Shown piece by piece: positions 10,201-18,561 of a DNA stretch of 64,000 bases. The position numbers were made by a program, and so were the translations under genes. The first letter of the stretch is position 1; every line of letters starts with the position of its first letter. This DNA comes from Phragmitibacter flavus (GTDB taxonomy: Bacteria > Verrucomicrobiota > Verrucomicrobiia > Verrucomicrobiales > Verrucomicrobiaceae), in the NCBI RefSeq assembly GCF_005780165.1, contig NZ_VAUV01000022.1, forward strand, positions 1 to 64,000, in the 5' to 3' direction. The notes below the pieces were generated by a model. That model did not search any database. It was not told where the DNA came from and saw nothing but the letters and a program-made list of their open reading frames with translations.

Positions 10201-11341
10201 CGCCTCCGCTCAATACTTCCCCGGCAAACCCTCCTCCTACCCCTACAGCGTCGACCCCTCCGAAACCCGCGACTGGGACAACGGCACCGGCATCGCCCCC
10301 GATGGCGCTTACTGGAACAAACCCGATGACGTTGCCCAACAATGGGAAGGCACCATCCCCCCCTACTTTACCGCCAAACCCTGGGACGGCGTCCGCCCTG
10401 AACAACTCAATCAAACCGTCGCCCCCAACCAGCTCATCCCCTCCGCCGTCATGTTCGGCAGCATCTCCTCCGGAGTCCACACCGGCCTACCTTGGACCAC
10501 CTACCTCTTCCGCCCCAACCTCTCGCCCGTCGGTCACCTTGGCGAAAAAGGCAACGCCATCACCGGCACCCTGTCCGGCGCACCGCCCGACCACGCCATT
10601 CTCGACTGGTTTTGGATGCCCGTGTTGCAACCCTATGCCGTCAGCGAACCCTTCTCCACCGCCGGCAAGATCAACATGAACTACCGCATCGTCCCCTTCA
10701 CCCACATCAAACGCGCCACCGGCCTCCACGCCGTGATGAAAAGCGAACGTCTCCTCGCCATCCCCACCAGTGCCGGCAGCACCTACAAAGACTACGCCTC
10801 CGCCACTTCCAACAACGGTTGGCGTCACTACCTCGACATCGAAAAAACCCTCATCCAGTGGGAAGATCGCTTCGATGCCGGACAATTCTTCAAAACCCCC
10901 GGCGAAATCTGCGAACAATTCCTCGTGCCCGAAGGCCAGAACATTTCCTCCGAAGACCTCAGCGGCATCCGTTCCGACATGACCGACTTCTGGGACGACC
11001 ACAAACTCAGCGGCGACAACACCCTCGAACGCCCCTACGCCAACCTCTACCCCCGCCTCACCACCCGCTCCAACACCTTCCGCGTCCACTACCTCGTCCA
11101 AACCGTCCGCAAAGCCCGCACCAGCGACCCGCTCACCTACGATCCCGAAAAAGACAACATCACCGGCGAATCCCAGGGGGACGCCCTCATCGAACGCGCC
11201 ATCGATCCCAACGATCCCGCCCTCAGCACCCCCGACTACGACTACCTTGGCAAAGCCAACACCGGCACCCTCAACACCGCCAGGTCCCTCGACACCCTCT
11301 ACACCTGGCGAATCCGCCACCTGCGAAACTTCGGTCGGTAA
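7205..11341 (+). CDS. giant GspK-like protein, Verru_Chthon cassette protein A type
   Basis: 1378 aa. The N-terminus SGMALLPVLFIISLITI (about residues 8-24) is a GspK/PilX-like start: short basic lead, Gly, then a hydrophobic helix without Glu5. Around residue 260 lies DETSKVNINTAS, which resembles the K-N-N-T-A segment of GspK. After that the protein is about four times longer than normal GspK, with long Pro/Thr/Ser-rich and Trp/Tyr-rich stretches and no domain I can name. There may be an in-frame alternative start at 7211. It is last in the cassette, after the inverted repeat. Likely the large distal tip or substrate-contacting part of a pseudopilus-like machine. Family call firm, function unknown. 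Confidence 0.85.
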   Translation: MPMKHHPSGMALLPVLFIISLITIIVVMFFSLSTLQYKSSTAQAAAQDVGSLRDTALNIAIGQLRQGTTEANALWISQPGAIRTYAANSGTASNIYKLYSAGEMTTAADGLTAAAQNLESDVPGTWNAMPQVYANLNEPTIRENGDLSFPIIDPRAMDSINPVYPVSQTPEGFRYSDKLAVSDATISGVRPPGTTPEDQRLPMPVRWIYILANGTYGVLDPTTKNFIPFQGQGVGSTPSPDNPIAGRIAFWTDDETSKVNINTASEGIHWDTPRAATPEDVEYAKQPPARNEVQRFGGHPASTSLSSVFFPGQRLLPGTPEHAIKLKQIYDMVPRVNFRSINDPKAPAAGILGANATPIAYDSDRLYASVDEFLFQAPSASSATPDVRPTQPLFASNPKQIARLRFFLTAESRAPETTSLGTPRMSLWPISGDPNKTSSYYTSFDRVAMFSTTLGGKTYSYRRYSSPTSALSEYGLNSAVAQDWNKNLKGNADLGDYLVALSANNLQGYPASMTDKFGSSNTAAGIISMLEYVRQTNIHDTTLSTAGTKVSPYDMGIWGKDTYGPSEAHGQIINVADTMVPPSIGDQLRADPDIRLNALNRIYTISEFGLVLSLAAENRTDGTKFNDALVTSLKLPPGYKAIQVGTVFEGFCPSQGYSMIAPAVGTWIDGLQYRTSPTTNAKSGLTIITSQSPNGRLPGGDITKTTPAIEQTKGLTSLNEWQRWGRWQHSVPSLAYLTGINMPSTIASKQSQGAKWWVGWGGSSGRYHYIDPPTDAIISGGYETNVKNVGVNNFYMTQFGETSSTSTHASQYSRGFYLVPSSDTHVTLKSTSPLELYSGYVNHGPNHSRILHVITIPPNMVVPVPKAPVARKPTWRQRLIDASAARARLPEIIDPNDVVRTWTVRHGDYRLSSLRENERPVIGQPSSLPEKHRLFAPHPSWNPAELPASELITAQDTLQIHSFTKSGGEWETPSARPSRGLANGVTYAAKNQPDFVRDPASAQYFPGKPSSYPYSVDPSETRDWDNGTGIAPDGAYWNKPDDVAQQWEGTIPPYFTAKPWDGVRPEQLNQTVAPNQLIPSAVMFGSISSGVHTGLPWTTYLFRPNLSPVGHLGEKGNAITGTLSGAPPDHAILDWFWMPVLQPYAVSEPFSTAGKINMNYRIVPFTHIKRATGLHAVMKSERLLAIPTSAGSTYKDYASATSNNGWRHYLDIEKTLIQWEDRFDAGQFFKTPGEICEQFLVPEGQNISSEDLSGIRSDMTDFWDDHKLSGDNTLERPYANLYPRLTTRSNTFRVHYLVQTVRKARTSDPLTYDPEKDNITGESQGDALIERAIDPNDPALSTPDYDYLGKANTGTLNTARSLDTLYTWRIRHLRNFGR

Positions 11342-11501
11342 AAAAACCGGACATTTCATTGCAAGAAACTCATGCCCTCGGCGTGCCCGGATCCCCTATG
11401 CCCACACCCCAAATTCAAGTCCTAAAAAGAGCTACATCTGACTCATAAACAGACGCATCCCAACGCCCTTCTTGCTACCCTTGACCAACACTCTTCCCAC
11501 C

Positions 11502-12299
11502 ATGACCACCATCGCAGCCACCCAATTTCAAGTCGACGACCTCACCGTTCAAATCCACCCCACCGTCGAGGACCTCGCCTCCACCGCCGCCCAGGCCGCC
11601 GCCGACATCCTCCAGTCCGCCATCGACGAAAACGGCAAGGCCTCCGTCATCTTCGCCACCGCCAACTCCCAGGTCGCCTTTCTCGACGCCCTGATCAGCG
11701 GTCAAGGCACCCGCTGGAACATCGATTGGTCAAAAGTCACCATGTTCCACATGGACGAATACCTCGGACTCCCCCACACCCATCCCGCCAGTTTCCGCCA
11801 TTACATGATGAAAAACGTCGAACCGCGCCTTAAGCCGCGTGCCTTCCACTACCTCGAAGGCGACGCCCTCGAACCCCTCGACGCCATGCAAACCTACGCC
11901 GAACTTCTCGCCGAACACGCCCCCGACCTCTGCTGCCTCGGCATCGGCGAAAATGGCCACCTCGCCTTCAACGACCCTCCCGTCGCCGACTTCAACGACC
12001 CGCATCCCATCAAAATCGTCAAACTCGACGAACCCTGCCGCATGCAACAAGTCGGCGAGGGCCACTTCCCCCATCTCGACGCCGTCCCCCCCTACGCCCT
12101 CACCCTTACCATCCCCGCCCTCTGTGCGGCCAAACACATGCTCGCCATCGTCCCCGAAAAGCGCAAAGCCCAGGCCGTTCTCGACACCCTCACCGGCCCC
12201 ATCTCCACCGCCTGCCCCGGTTCCTATCTCCGCACCCAACCCCACTGCATCCTCTTCCTCGACGAAGAATCCGCCAGCCTGCTCCCCACCGCCATGTGA
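11502..12299 (+). CDS. nagB: glucosamine-6-phosphate deaminase (NagB family)
   Basis: 265 aa from the ATG at 11502; an upstream TTG at 11472 would add ten residues with no family match. NagB converts glucosamine-6-phosphate to fructose-6-phosphate and ammonia. Visible motifs are HMDEYLG (about 83-89; catalytic Asp) and GIGENGHLAFND (about 147-158; catalytic His153). The position equivalent to E. coli Asp141 is Asn, as I recall for Bacillus NagB, and Glu148 is Asp. A 6-phosphogluconolactonase-like activity cannot be excluded, but nagA follows 34 nt later, which supports the deaminase role. First gene of an amino-sugar block. Confidence 0.9.
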   Translation: MTTIAATQFQVDDLTVQIHPTVEDLASTAAQAAADILQSAIDENGKASVIFATANSQVAFLDALISGQGTRWNIDWSKVTMFHMDEYLGLPHTHPASFRHYMMKNVEPRLKPRAFHYLEGDALEPLDAMQTYAELLAEHAPDLCCLGIGENGHLAFNDPPVADFNDPHPIKIVKLDEPCRMQQVGEGHFPHLDAVPPYALTLTIPALCAAKHMLAIVPEKRKAQAVLDTLTGPISTACPGSYLRTQPHCILFLDEESASLLPTAM

Positions 12300-12333
12300 T
12301 CTTTTTCCCCCATCCTTTCGCCTCCCGCCTTCC

Positions 12334-13563
12334 ATGCGACTCAACCTTCAGCCCATCGCCGCCAGCGGATTCACCACCGCCCGGCACTACCGAACCGGCG
12401 AACCCCTCCACGTGCGTTGGGAAAACCATCAACTCACCCTGGTCACCCCCGGCTACGAAGAGGCCTGTGACGACCAATGGATCGCCCCCGGCCTCTTCGA
12501 CCTCCAGGTCAACGGCTACGCGGGTATCGACTTTCAAAACGACCACGCCCTCTCCCGCGAAGCCCTCCTTCACGTCGTGCGCACCCTGCGCAGCGACGGC
12601 TGTCATCGCTTCCTCCTCACGCTTATCACCACCGAGTGGCCCAGCCTCCTCCACCGCCTGCGCCGCTTTCGCGAAATCATCCACGCCGACCCCGAACTCC
12701 ACGCTGCCATCCCCGGCTGGCACATCGAAGGCCCCTTCATCTCCGCCGAACCCGGCTACATCGGTGCCCACTGTCCCGAATGCGCCCGCGATGCCAATCC
12801 GCAAGACATCCGCGACCTCAAAAACCTCGTCGGCAACGATCCCCTCCTCCTCACCCTCGCCCCTGAACGCAGCGGCTCCCTCGACACCATTCGCGAAGCC
12901 GTTCGCAACGGATTCATCGTCAGCTTCGGCCACACCAACGCCACCCGCGACCAGCTCGAAGCCGCCCACCAGGCCGGAGCCAGCGCCTTCACCCACCTCG
13001 GCAACGGTTGTCCCCAACTCCTTGATCGACACGACAATCTCCTCTGGCGCGTCCTCGACAAACCCAGGCTCCACACCGGCATCATCGCCGACGGCATCCA
13101 CGTCTCCCCCCAGCTCTTCCGTATCATGCACCGACTTCTCCCCGACCCGCTCGTCTGGTGGACCACCGATGCCATGGCCGCCGCCAGCGCCGAACCCGGC
13201 ACCTACACCATCGGCAAAACTTCCGTCACTGTCGGCACCGATGGCATCGTCCGCCATCCCACCACCGGAGGCTTCGCCGGCTCCTCCCTCACCCCCATTG
13301 AAGCCATTCGCCGCGGCAGCCAGATGCTCGACCGACCCTGGCGCGAATGCTGGGACTTCCTCTCCACCAACCCCGCCAAAATCATGGGGCTCACCTCCGA
13401 CCTCCAACCTGGTTTTCCCTCCGGCTTTCAACTCCTCCGACACGCCTCCGTCAACGAATACACACCCGTCCCATGCGTATCGCCCATCGCCTCCCATCTT
13501 GGAATGGCGCGTCCTTCCAAACGCTCTGTGAAAAAGCCGCAGCCAGCGGCGCTCATGGAGTAG
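12334..13563 (+). CDS. nagA: N-acetylglucosamine-6-phosphate deacetylase (NagA family)
   Basis: 409 aa amidohydrolase-fold enzyme, start ATG 12334. It deacetylates GlcNAc-6-phosphate to feed NagB. Motifs in order: GLFDLQVNGYAGIDF (metal-site strand), HIEGPFIS (metal-binding Glu), GHTNAT (metal His), THLGNG (metal His), ADGIHVSP, and TTDAMAAA with the catalytic Asp. The last ~30 residues, from about 13473, share DNA with the start of the next gene in another frame and look unlike conserved NagA ends. The true C-terminus may have been shorter, with its stop codon lost. Part of nagB-nagA-epimerase-Gfo/Idh. Confidence 0.9.
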   Translation: MRLNLQPIAASGFTTARHYRTGEPLHVRWENHQLTLVTPGYEEACDDQWIAPGLFDLQVNGYAGIDFQNDHALSREALLHVVRTLRSDGCHRFLLTLITTEWPSLLHRLRRFREIIHADPELHAAIPGWHIEGPFISAEPGYIGAHCPECARDANPQDIRDLKNLVGNDPLLLTLAPERSGSLDTIREAVRNGFIVSFGHTNATRDQLEAAHQAGASAFTHLGNGCPQLLDRHDNLLWRVLDKPRLHTGIIADGIHVSPQLFRIMHRLLPDPLVWWTTDAMAAASAEPGTYTIGKTSVTVGTDGIVRHPTTGGFAGSSLTPIEAIRRGSQMLDRPWRECWDFLSTNPAKIMGLTSDLQPGFPSGFQLLRHASVNEYTPVPCVSPIASHLGMARPSKRSVKKPQPAALME

Positions 13564-14258
13564 AAATCGCCCCTTCTGATATCCTTCCCGACCCTCGCGA
13601 ACTCACCCTCGTGCAGGCCGCCAGCCTCATCCGCACCGCCCGAACGTTCGGACTCGAAATCATCGCCTTCCATCAAATCCTCTCCCAACCCGCCTGGTTC
13701 AACCTCCTCACCCCCGATCCCCTTCTACGCCGCGACACCGACAAATTCCTCCAACACCTCATCCGAATCTGCGGTGCCCTCGACGGCCAGATCCTCATTC
13801 TCGATAGCCCCAACGCTCGTCACATCAGCCCCCGCTGGAACCGCAACGACTCCATCCAACGCGCCGCCGAACTCGTCCATCAATCCGCCGACATCGCCCA
13901 CCAACACGGCATCACTATCGCCATCCAACCGATGCCCCGTTCTCAAACCCACTTCCTCAACACCGCCGCCGAAACCATCGCCTTCTGCGAGCAAGTCGAC
14001 CACCCCGCCTGCCGACTCCATCTCGACCTCCCCAGCATGCACGACGAAGGCAAACCCCTCACCGACATCATTCGCGACAGCCGCGGCTGGCTCGCCCACC
14101 TCCACCTCGGCTCCTCGTCACCTCACCCACCCCAAGACGACGCCATCATTTCCGCCCTTCACGAAATCCACTATCCCCACTGGATCAGCCACAGCTCCAC
14201 CAAAGAAAAATCCACAGCCGCCCAGCCACGCCAACTCCAATCCATCGCCCAACACTAA
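13473..14258 (+). CDS. TIM-barrel sugar-phosphate isomerase/epimerase family protein
   Basis: 261 aa, with the pattern of xylose-isomerase-like TIM barrels: MRIAHRLPSWNG as beta-1, a helix, GAHGVEIAP as beta-2, and later FGLEIIAFHQ, GQILILDSP, GITIAIQPMP, CRLHLDLPSMHDEGK (a metal-site strand) and AHLHLGSS. The start at 13473 is chosen because beta-1 begins there, which makes it overlap nagA by 91 nt. The family includes hexulose/inosose epimerases and sugar dehydratases. The substrate is unknown, but its place after nagBA and before an exported Gfo/Idh protein suggests sugar-derivative catabolism. The stop is 2 nt before the next ATG. Confidence 0.8.
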   Translation: MRIAHRLPSWNGASFQTLCEKAAASGAHGVEIAPSDILPDPRELTLVQAASLIRTARTFGLEIIAFHQILSQPAWFNLLTPDPLLRRDTDKFLQHLIRICGALDGQILILDSPNARHISPRWNRNDSIQRAAELVHQSADIAHQHGITIAIQPMPRSQTHFLNTAAETIAFCEQVDHPACRLHLDLPSMHDEGKPLTDIIRDSRGWLAHLHLGSSSPHPPQDDAIISALHEIHYPHWISHSSTKEKSTAAQPRQLQSIAQH

Positions 14259-14260
14259 TC

Positions 14261-15724
14261 ATGCCATCATCACTCTCCCGCCGCCACCTCCTGCGCAACT
14301 CCCTCTTCGCCGGCACCGCCCTCGCCCTTCCCACCTGGTCCCGCGCCGCCGGAGCCAACAGCGACATCCGCATCGCCGTGATCGGTTTCAATTCCAAAGG
14401 CGCTGGCCACATCAAATCCCTTCTCAAAATCAAAGGCGTTCGCCTCGCGGCCCTCTGCGATGTCGATACCGACGTCATCGACAAACACGTTGAGCAGCTC
14501 AAAAAACTCAACCTCACCGTCAAGACCTACGCCGATTACCGCAAGCTCGTTGAAGATCCCGACATCGATGCTGTCGTCATTGCCACTCCGAACCACACCC
14601 ACACCGTGATCGCTCTCGCCGCCCTCGCCGCAGGCAAGCATGTCTACGTGGAAAAACCCGTCTGCCACAACATCCACGAAGGAGCCCTGCTCGTCGCCGC
14701 AGGCAAAAAAGTCGAAGGCAAACTCATCCTTCAACACGGCATGCAACGTCGGTCTGATCCCGGTTGGGACGCCGCCGAAGAATATCTCAAAACCGGTGCC
14801 CTCGGCAAAACCGTCCTCTCCCGCGCCATGAACTTCCGCGCCCGTCAAAGCATCGGCCAGGTCACCTCCGCCCAAAAGCCACCCACCACCGTCGACTACG
14901 ATCTCTGGTCCGGACCACGCGAAATCGTCCCCATCATGCGCGAGCAATTCCACTACGACTGGCACTGGCAATGGGCTTATGGCAACGGCGACATCGGCAA
15001 CAACGGCCCCCATCAACTCGACGTCGCCCGCCGCGCCATCGGCAACCCCGCCACCCTTCCCCTCCGCGTCATGAGCTTCGGCCACCGCTGGGGATACACC
15101 GACAACGGCGAGACCCCCAACAACCAGTTCGCCCTCTACGATTACGGCAACGACACACCGCCCATCCTCTTTGACAATCGCGGCCTTCCGCGCGCAGACA
15201 TGAACTGGCAAAAAGGCTGGGAACCCGCCTACAAAGGCGTTCGCATCGGCAACATCTATCATTGTGAAGGCGGTTACATCGCCGAATCCAAAGCCTACGA
15301 CAACCAGGGCAAATGGAACGGCGTCAAATTCCCCATCAACGACGGAGCCGATCACATGAACCACTTCATCTCCTCGATTCAGACCGGCAAACGCGTTCAC
15401 GAAAATCTCCACATCAACCACGGCTTCCAGGCCGCCGCCCTCGCCCACATGGCCAACATCAGCTATCGCGTCGGCAAACAAATTCCCGTCGACCAAATCC
15501 GCGAACGCATCACCAACGACACCCTCATCCTCGAAACCTTCAACGACTTCACCGCCAACCTTGAAGCCAACCAAATCAACCTCGCCACCACCCCGCCCAT
15601 CCTCGGCCCCTGGCTCACGTTCAATCCCGACACCCTAAAATTCGAAGGCGAGTTCGCCCCCGAAGCCAACTCCATCGCCGAATCCGACACCTACCGCAAA
15701 GGCTTCGAACTTACTCAGGTCTAA
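14261..15724 (+). CDS. Tat-exported Gfo/Idh/MocA oxidoreductase
   Basis: 487 aa. It starts with a twin-arginine signal (SRRHLL then a hydrophobic stretch and AAGA, about residues 6-33). The NAD-binding Rossmann fold follows (IRIAVIGFNSKGAG), then the family signatures TPNHTH and EKPVCHN, in which Lys is the usual catalytic base of the EKP motif. The C-terminal half has the Trp-rich HYDWHWQWAYGNGDIG and the segment LPRADMNWQKG. NAD(P)-dependent sugar oxidation or epimerisation outside the cytoplasm is typical for this exported subgroup (related folds include alpha-N-acetylgalactosaminidase, GH109). Nearly the whole protein has a second copy at 57101-58579. Co-transcribed with nagBA. Confidence 0.88.
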   Translation: MPSSLSRRHLLRNSLFAGTALALPTWSRAAGANSDIRIAVIGFNSKGAGHIKSLLKIKGVRLAALCDVDTDVIDKHVEQLKKLNLTVKTYADYRKLVEDPDIDAVVIATPNHTHTVIALAALAAGKHVYVEKPVCHNIHEGALLVAAGKKVEGKLILQHGMQRRSDPGWDAAEEYLKTGALGKTVLSRAMNFRARQSIGQVTSAQKPPTTVDYDLWSGPREIVPIMREQFHYDWHWQWAYGNGDIGNNGPHQLDVARRAIGNPATLPLRVMSFGHRWGYTDNGETPNNQFALYDYGNDTPPILFDNRGLPRADMNWQKGWEPAYKGVRIGNIYHCEGGYIAESKAYDNQGKWNGVKFPINDGADHMNHFISSIQTGKRVHENLHINHGFQAAALAHMANISYRVGKQIPVDQIRERITNDTLILETFNDFTANLEANQINLATTPPILGPWLTFNPDTLKFEGEFAPEANSIAESDTYRKGFELTQV

Positions 15725-15770
15725 CTCAACCCCAATAAAAAAACCTCCTCTAACTCCGACCCAACTTATC

Positions 15771-16772
15771 ATGCCACGCTTCCTCGCCATCCTCCTCCTC
15801 TTCTTCACTTCGTTACCCCTATCCGCCGCCGATCCCATCCGCGCCGGCATCATCGGCCTCGACACCTCCCACGCCGTGGCCTTCACCACCACCCTCAACC
15901 AAGGCCCCAAGAAACCCGAAGACGCCCCGAAATTCGCCGGCGTCAAAGTCATCGCCGCCTATCCCCAAGGCAGCAAAGACATTCCCTCCAGCATCGAACG
16001 CGTTCCCGAATACACCGAGAAACTCAAAGCCATGGGCGTGACCATCGTCGACTCCATCGAAGCCCTTCTCCCGCTTGTCGATGTCATCTTCCTAGAAAGC
16101 AACGACGGCCGCGTCCATCTTGAACAAATCCGCCCCGTCCTCAAAGCAGGCAAGCCCGTCTTCATCGACAAACCCGTCGGCGGTTCCCTCGCCGATGTCC
16201 TCACCATCTACGCCGAAGCCAAACAAGCTGGCGTTCCCATCTTCTCCTCCTCATCCCTGCGCTACGGCAAAAACACCCAACTCGTCCGAAACGGTTCCAT
16301 CGGCCTTCCGAAAACCGCCTTCACCCACAGCCCCGCAAAAATCGAACCCACCCATCCCGACCTCTTCTGGTATGGCATCCATGGGGTCGAATCCCTCGTC
16401 ACCACCATGGGTCCCGGCTGTCTGTCCGTCAAACGCGGCACCACCCCCGACGGACTCATCCAGGTCACCGGCACCTGGCCCGACCACCGCACCGGGACTT
16501 TCATGGAATCCAACACCAGCGACCGCAAAGGTTACGGCGGAAAAGCCACCAGCGTCAATGGCGAAGCCCCTGTCGGCGGCTTTGACACCTATGATCCCCT
16601 TCTCGTCGAAATCGTCAAATTCTTCAAAACCCGCAAGTCCCCCGTCTCCGACGAAGAAACCATCGAAATCTACGCCTTCATGGAAGCCGCCGACGAAAGC
16701 AAACGTCAGAATGGCGCCGAAGTCACCCTCCAAAGCGTCATCGAAAAAGCCACAGTATCATTGGCCAAATAG
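15771..16772 (+). CDS. exported Gfo/Idh/MocA-like oxidoreductase
   Basis: 333 aa with a Sec-type signal peptide (residues 1-20, ending LPLSAA). The Rossmann start is IRAGIIGLDTSHA, an alternative GLDTSH version of the G-x-G loop seen in some planctomycete/verrucomicrobial members. FIDKPVGGS corresponds to the EKP motif with Asp for Glu and Lys kept. Mid-protein FWYGIHGVESL fits the substrate domain. It lies 46 nt after the previous oxidoreductase and is last in the nag block, before a strong hairpin at 16824-16857. Presumably it acts on a related sugar or amino-sugar; the substrate is not deducible. Confidence 0.82.
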   Translation: MPRFLAILLLFFTSLPLSAADPIRAGIIGLDTSHAVAFTTTLNQGPKKPEDAPKFAGVKVIAAYPQGSKDIPSSIERVPEYTEKLKAMGVTIVDSIEALLPLVDVIFLESNDGRVHLEQIRPVLKAGKPVFIDKPVGGSLADVLTIYAEAKQAGVPIFSSSSLRYGKNTQLVRNGSIGLPKTAFTHSPAKIEPTHPDLFWYGIHGVESLVTTMGPGCLSVKRGTTPDGLIQVTGTWPDHRTGTFMESNTSDRKGYGGKATSVNGEAPVGGFDTYDPLLVEIVKFFKTRKSPVSDEETIEIYAFMEAADESKRQNGAEVTLQSVIEKATVSLAK

Positions 16773-16823
16773 CTCCGACTTTCAGTGCATCATCAGTTCA
16801 GTTCAGTGTTGTCTATTCAAGGG

Positions 16824-16857
16824 TAACAAAGCACCGGCATCCGTCGGTGCTTTGTTA
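16824..16857. terminator. bidirectional terminator between the nag block and ribF
   Basis: A perfect 13-bp stem: TAACAAAGCACCG (16824-16836) with CGGTGCTTTGTTA (16845-16857), loop of 8 nt, A/T-rich on both sides. It lies between convergent genes and its right arm contains the stop codon of ribF (16855-16857). Works on either strand as a Rho-independent terminator. Confidence 0.9.
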
Positions 16858-17790
16858 TTTATCATCGTCACTCGCAGCAATCTCCCGACCGCGCAGCACA
16901 TCACGACCAATCTGCTCCTTCAACTCCTCCACTCCACTAAACTTCTGCTCATCCCGCAGCTTCTCCACAAACGCCACCTCCATCAGCTTCCCGTAATAAT
17001 CCCCGCTGACATCCAGCAGATGGACCTCCAGACTACGATCCACGCCACCCACTGTCGGACGATTCCCCAAGTTCGCCACCCCCGCATACTCGATCCCGTC
17101 CATCCACGCACGAACCGCATAAACGCCGGTCGGTGGTAACTGCTCATTCTCCACCGCCACATTGGCCGTTGGAAATCCCAATTGCCGTCCCAACTGCCGA
17201 CCATGCACCACCTCCCCCAACACCGAGTAATCCCGTCCCAGCAATCGCTTCGCCCCCGCAAAATCACCCGCCTTCACCGCTTCCCGAATCCTCGTGCTGC
17301 TCACCACCGCACCATCCACCTTCACTTCAGGCACCCCATAAACCCCAAAATCGTGCTCGCTGCCCAGTTCCATCAGTCGATGAATATTCCCCGCCCCGCC
17401 TTTGCCAAAACTCCACGAATAACCCACCGACACAAAACCCAAAGGCTGGCACGCCTTCACCAATCGCTCAACAAACTGCCCCGCATCGGTGCGCGACATT
17501 GCTTCGTCGAACGGACACACCACCACACAGCCGACGCCGATCCGCTCCAGCAACATCAGCTTGTGCCGCGTGCTGCATAACAATCCCGGCGCATCATTCG
17601 GACGCAACACCCGCATCGGATGCGGATCAAAAGTCATCACCACCCCCGTGCCATGATGCTGCTCCGCATGTTCCAGCGCCGCACCAATCACCTCCCGATG
17701 CCCCCGATGCACCCCGTCAAATACCCCAATCGCCAAGGCCACCGGACCATGAATCCGTGACAACTCTTCAATGGACGAAAGCACTTGCAT
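16855..17790 (-). CDS. ribF: bifunctional riboflavin kinase / FAD synthetase RibF
   Basis: 311 aa from ATG 17790 (a TTG 12 nt earlier is possible). The N-terminal nucleotidyltransferase domain shows GVFDGVHRGH (about 22-31) and STRIREAVKAGDF (about 154-166). The C-terminal riboflavin-kinase domain shows GRQLGFPTANV (about 184-194) and the segment GVANLGNRPT. It makes FMN and FAD from riboflavin and ATP in the cytoplasm. Last gene of the nusA-infB-rbfA-nrnA-truB-ribF operon, an order conserved widely; 42 nt after truB. The stop codon is inside the shared terminator stem. Confidence 0.95.
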   Translation of the reverse strand: MQVLSSIEELSRIHGPVALAIGVFDGVHRGHREVIGAALEHAEQHHGTGVVMTFDPHPMRVLRPNDAPGLLCSTRHKLMLLERIGVGCVVVCPFDEAMSRTDAGQFVERLVKACQPLGFVSVGYSWSFGKGGAGNIHRLMELGSEHDFGVYGVPEVKVDGAVVSSTRIREAVKAGDFAGAKRLLGRDYSVLGEVVHGRQLGRQLGFPTANVAVENEQLPPTGVYAVRAWMDGIEYAGVANLGNRPTVGGVDRSLEVHLLDVSGDYYGKLMEVAFVEKLRDEQKFSGVEELKEQIGRDVLRGREIAASDDDK

Positions 17791-17832
17791 GGCAGGAATC
17801 AAAAACCATCACCCGCACTTCATCAAGCCCCT

Positions 17833-18561
17833 TCAAGCTCCACGCAACTTCGAAACATCATACAACGACAGCATCGCCGCCTCCACTTCCTCACGACGTC
17901 CCTCCTTCAACATCTCAAAAGTCGCGAACTTTCCTGGCTCCAGCTTGAAACTGCCCGAACGCGTCCGGCGCAAAGAACTCAAATGCGCCGCACAGCCAAG
18001 CTTCTGACCAATGTCATGCGCATAGGTGCGCACATAAAATCCTTTGGTGCAAACTACCCTGAAATCAATCTCCGGCAGCTCAATCCTGGTGATCTCGTGA
18101 TCAAACACATGCACCAACCTCGGCTCACGCTCCACCACCTTGCCCTGACGCGCCAGCTTATACAGCGGCACCCCGTCTTTCTTGATCGCCGAAACCATCG
18201 GCGGCAGTTGATAAAAATCCCCACGGAAACCATCAAAGACCTCCTTGATCTGCTCATCCGTAAACGCCGGCACCGGATGCTCCTCAATCACTTCACCTTC
18301 TTTGTCCTGAGTCGAAGTCGCCGTGCCCAAAGTCGCCGTGCCGATGTATTCCTTGTCTTCGCTCATCAACAAATCCGACATGCGCGTCGCTTTGCCGATC
18401 ACCAAAATCAACATGCCGGTCGCCATCGGATCCAGTGTCCCACAATGACCAATTTTTTTCGTGTTCAGGCAGCGTCGTGCCACCGCCACCACATCATGCG
18501 AAGTCATTCCGGGGGACTTGTCCACCAACAACACACCATCAACCGATTCGTTTAATTTCAT
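17833..18561 (-). CDS. truB: tRNA pseudouridine-55 synthase TruB
   Basis: 242 aa from ATG 18561; a TTG two codons upstream is the only longer alternative. It isomerises U55 in the T-loop of all elongator tRNAs. Motifs: GVLLVDKSPGMTSHD (motif I), KIGHCGTLDPMATG with the catalytic Asp (about 38-51), YIGTATLGTATSTQD, and GFYVRTYAHDIG for the RNA-contact strand. It overlaps the end of nrnA by 23 nt, so translation is probably coupled. The C-terminal domain is short, like bacterial class members without a long PUA. Confidence 0.95.
   Translation of the reverse strand: MKLNESVDGVLLVDKSPGMTSHDVVAVARRCLNTKKIGHCGTLDPMATGMLILVIGKATRMSDLLMSEDKEYIGTATLGTATSTQDKEGEVIEEHPVPAFTDEQIKEVFDGFRGDFYQLPPMVSAIKKDGVPLYKLARQGKVVEREPRLVHVFDHEITRIELPEIDFRVVCTKGFYVRTYAHDIGQKLGCAAHLSSLRRTRSGSFKLEPGKFATFEMLKEGRREEVEAAMLSLYDVSKLRGA

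Noticed and set aside
11342-11501. Terminator or promoter between the giant cassette protein and nagB
   Set aside because: No stem with a T-run and no convincing promoter boxes; left unannotated.
12190-13497. 435-residue Gly/Val-rich frame antisense to nagA
   Set aside because: No motif; nagA on the plus strand has complete metal-site motifs.
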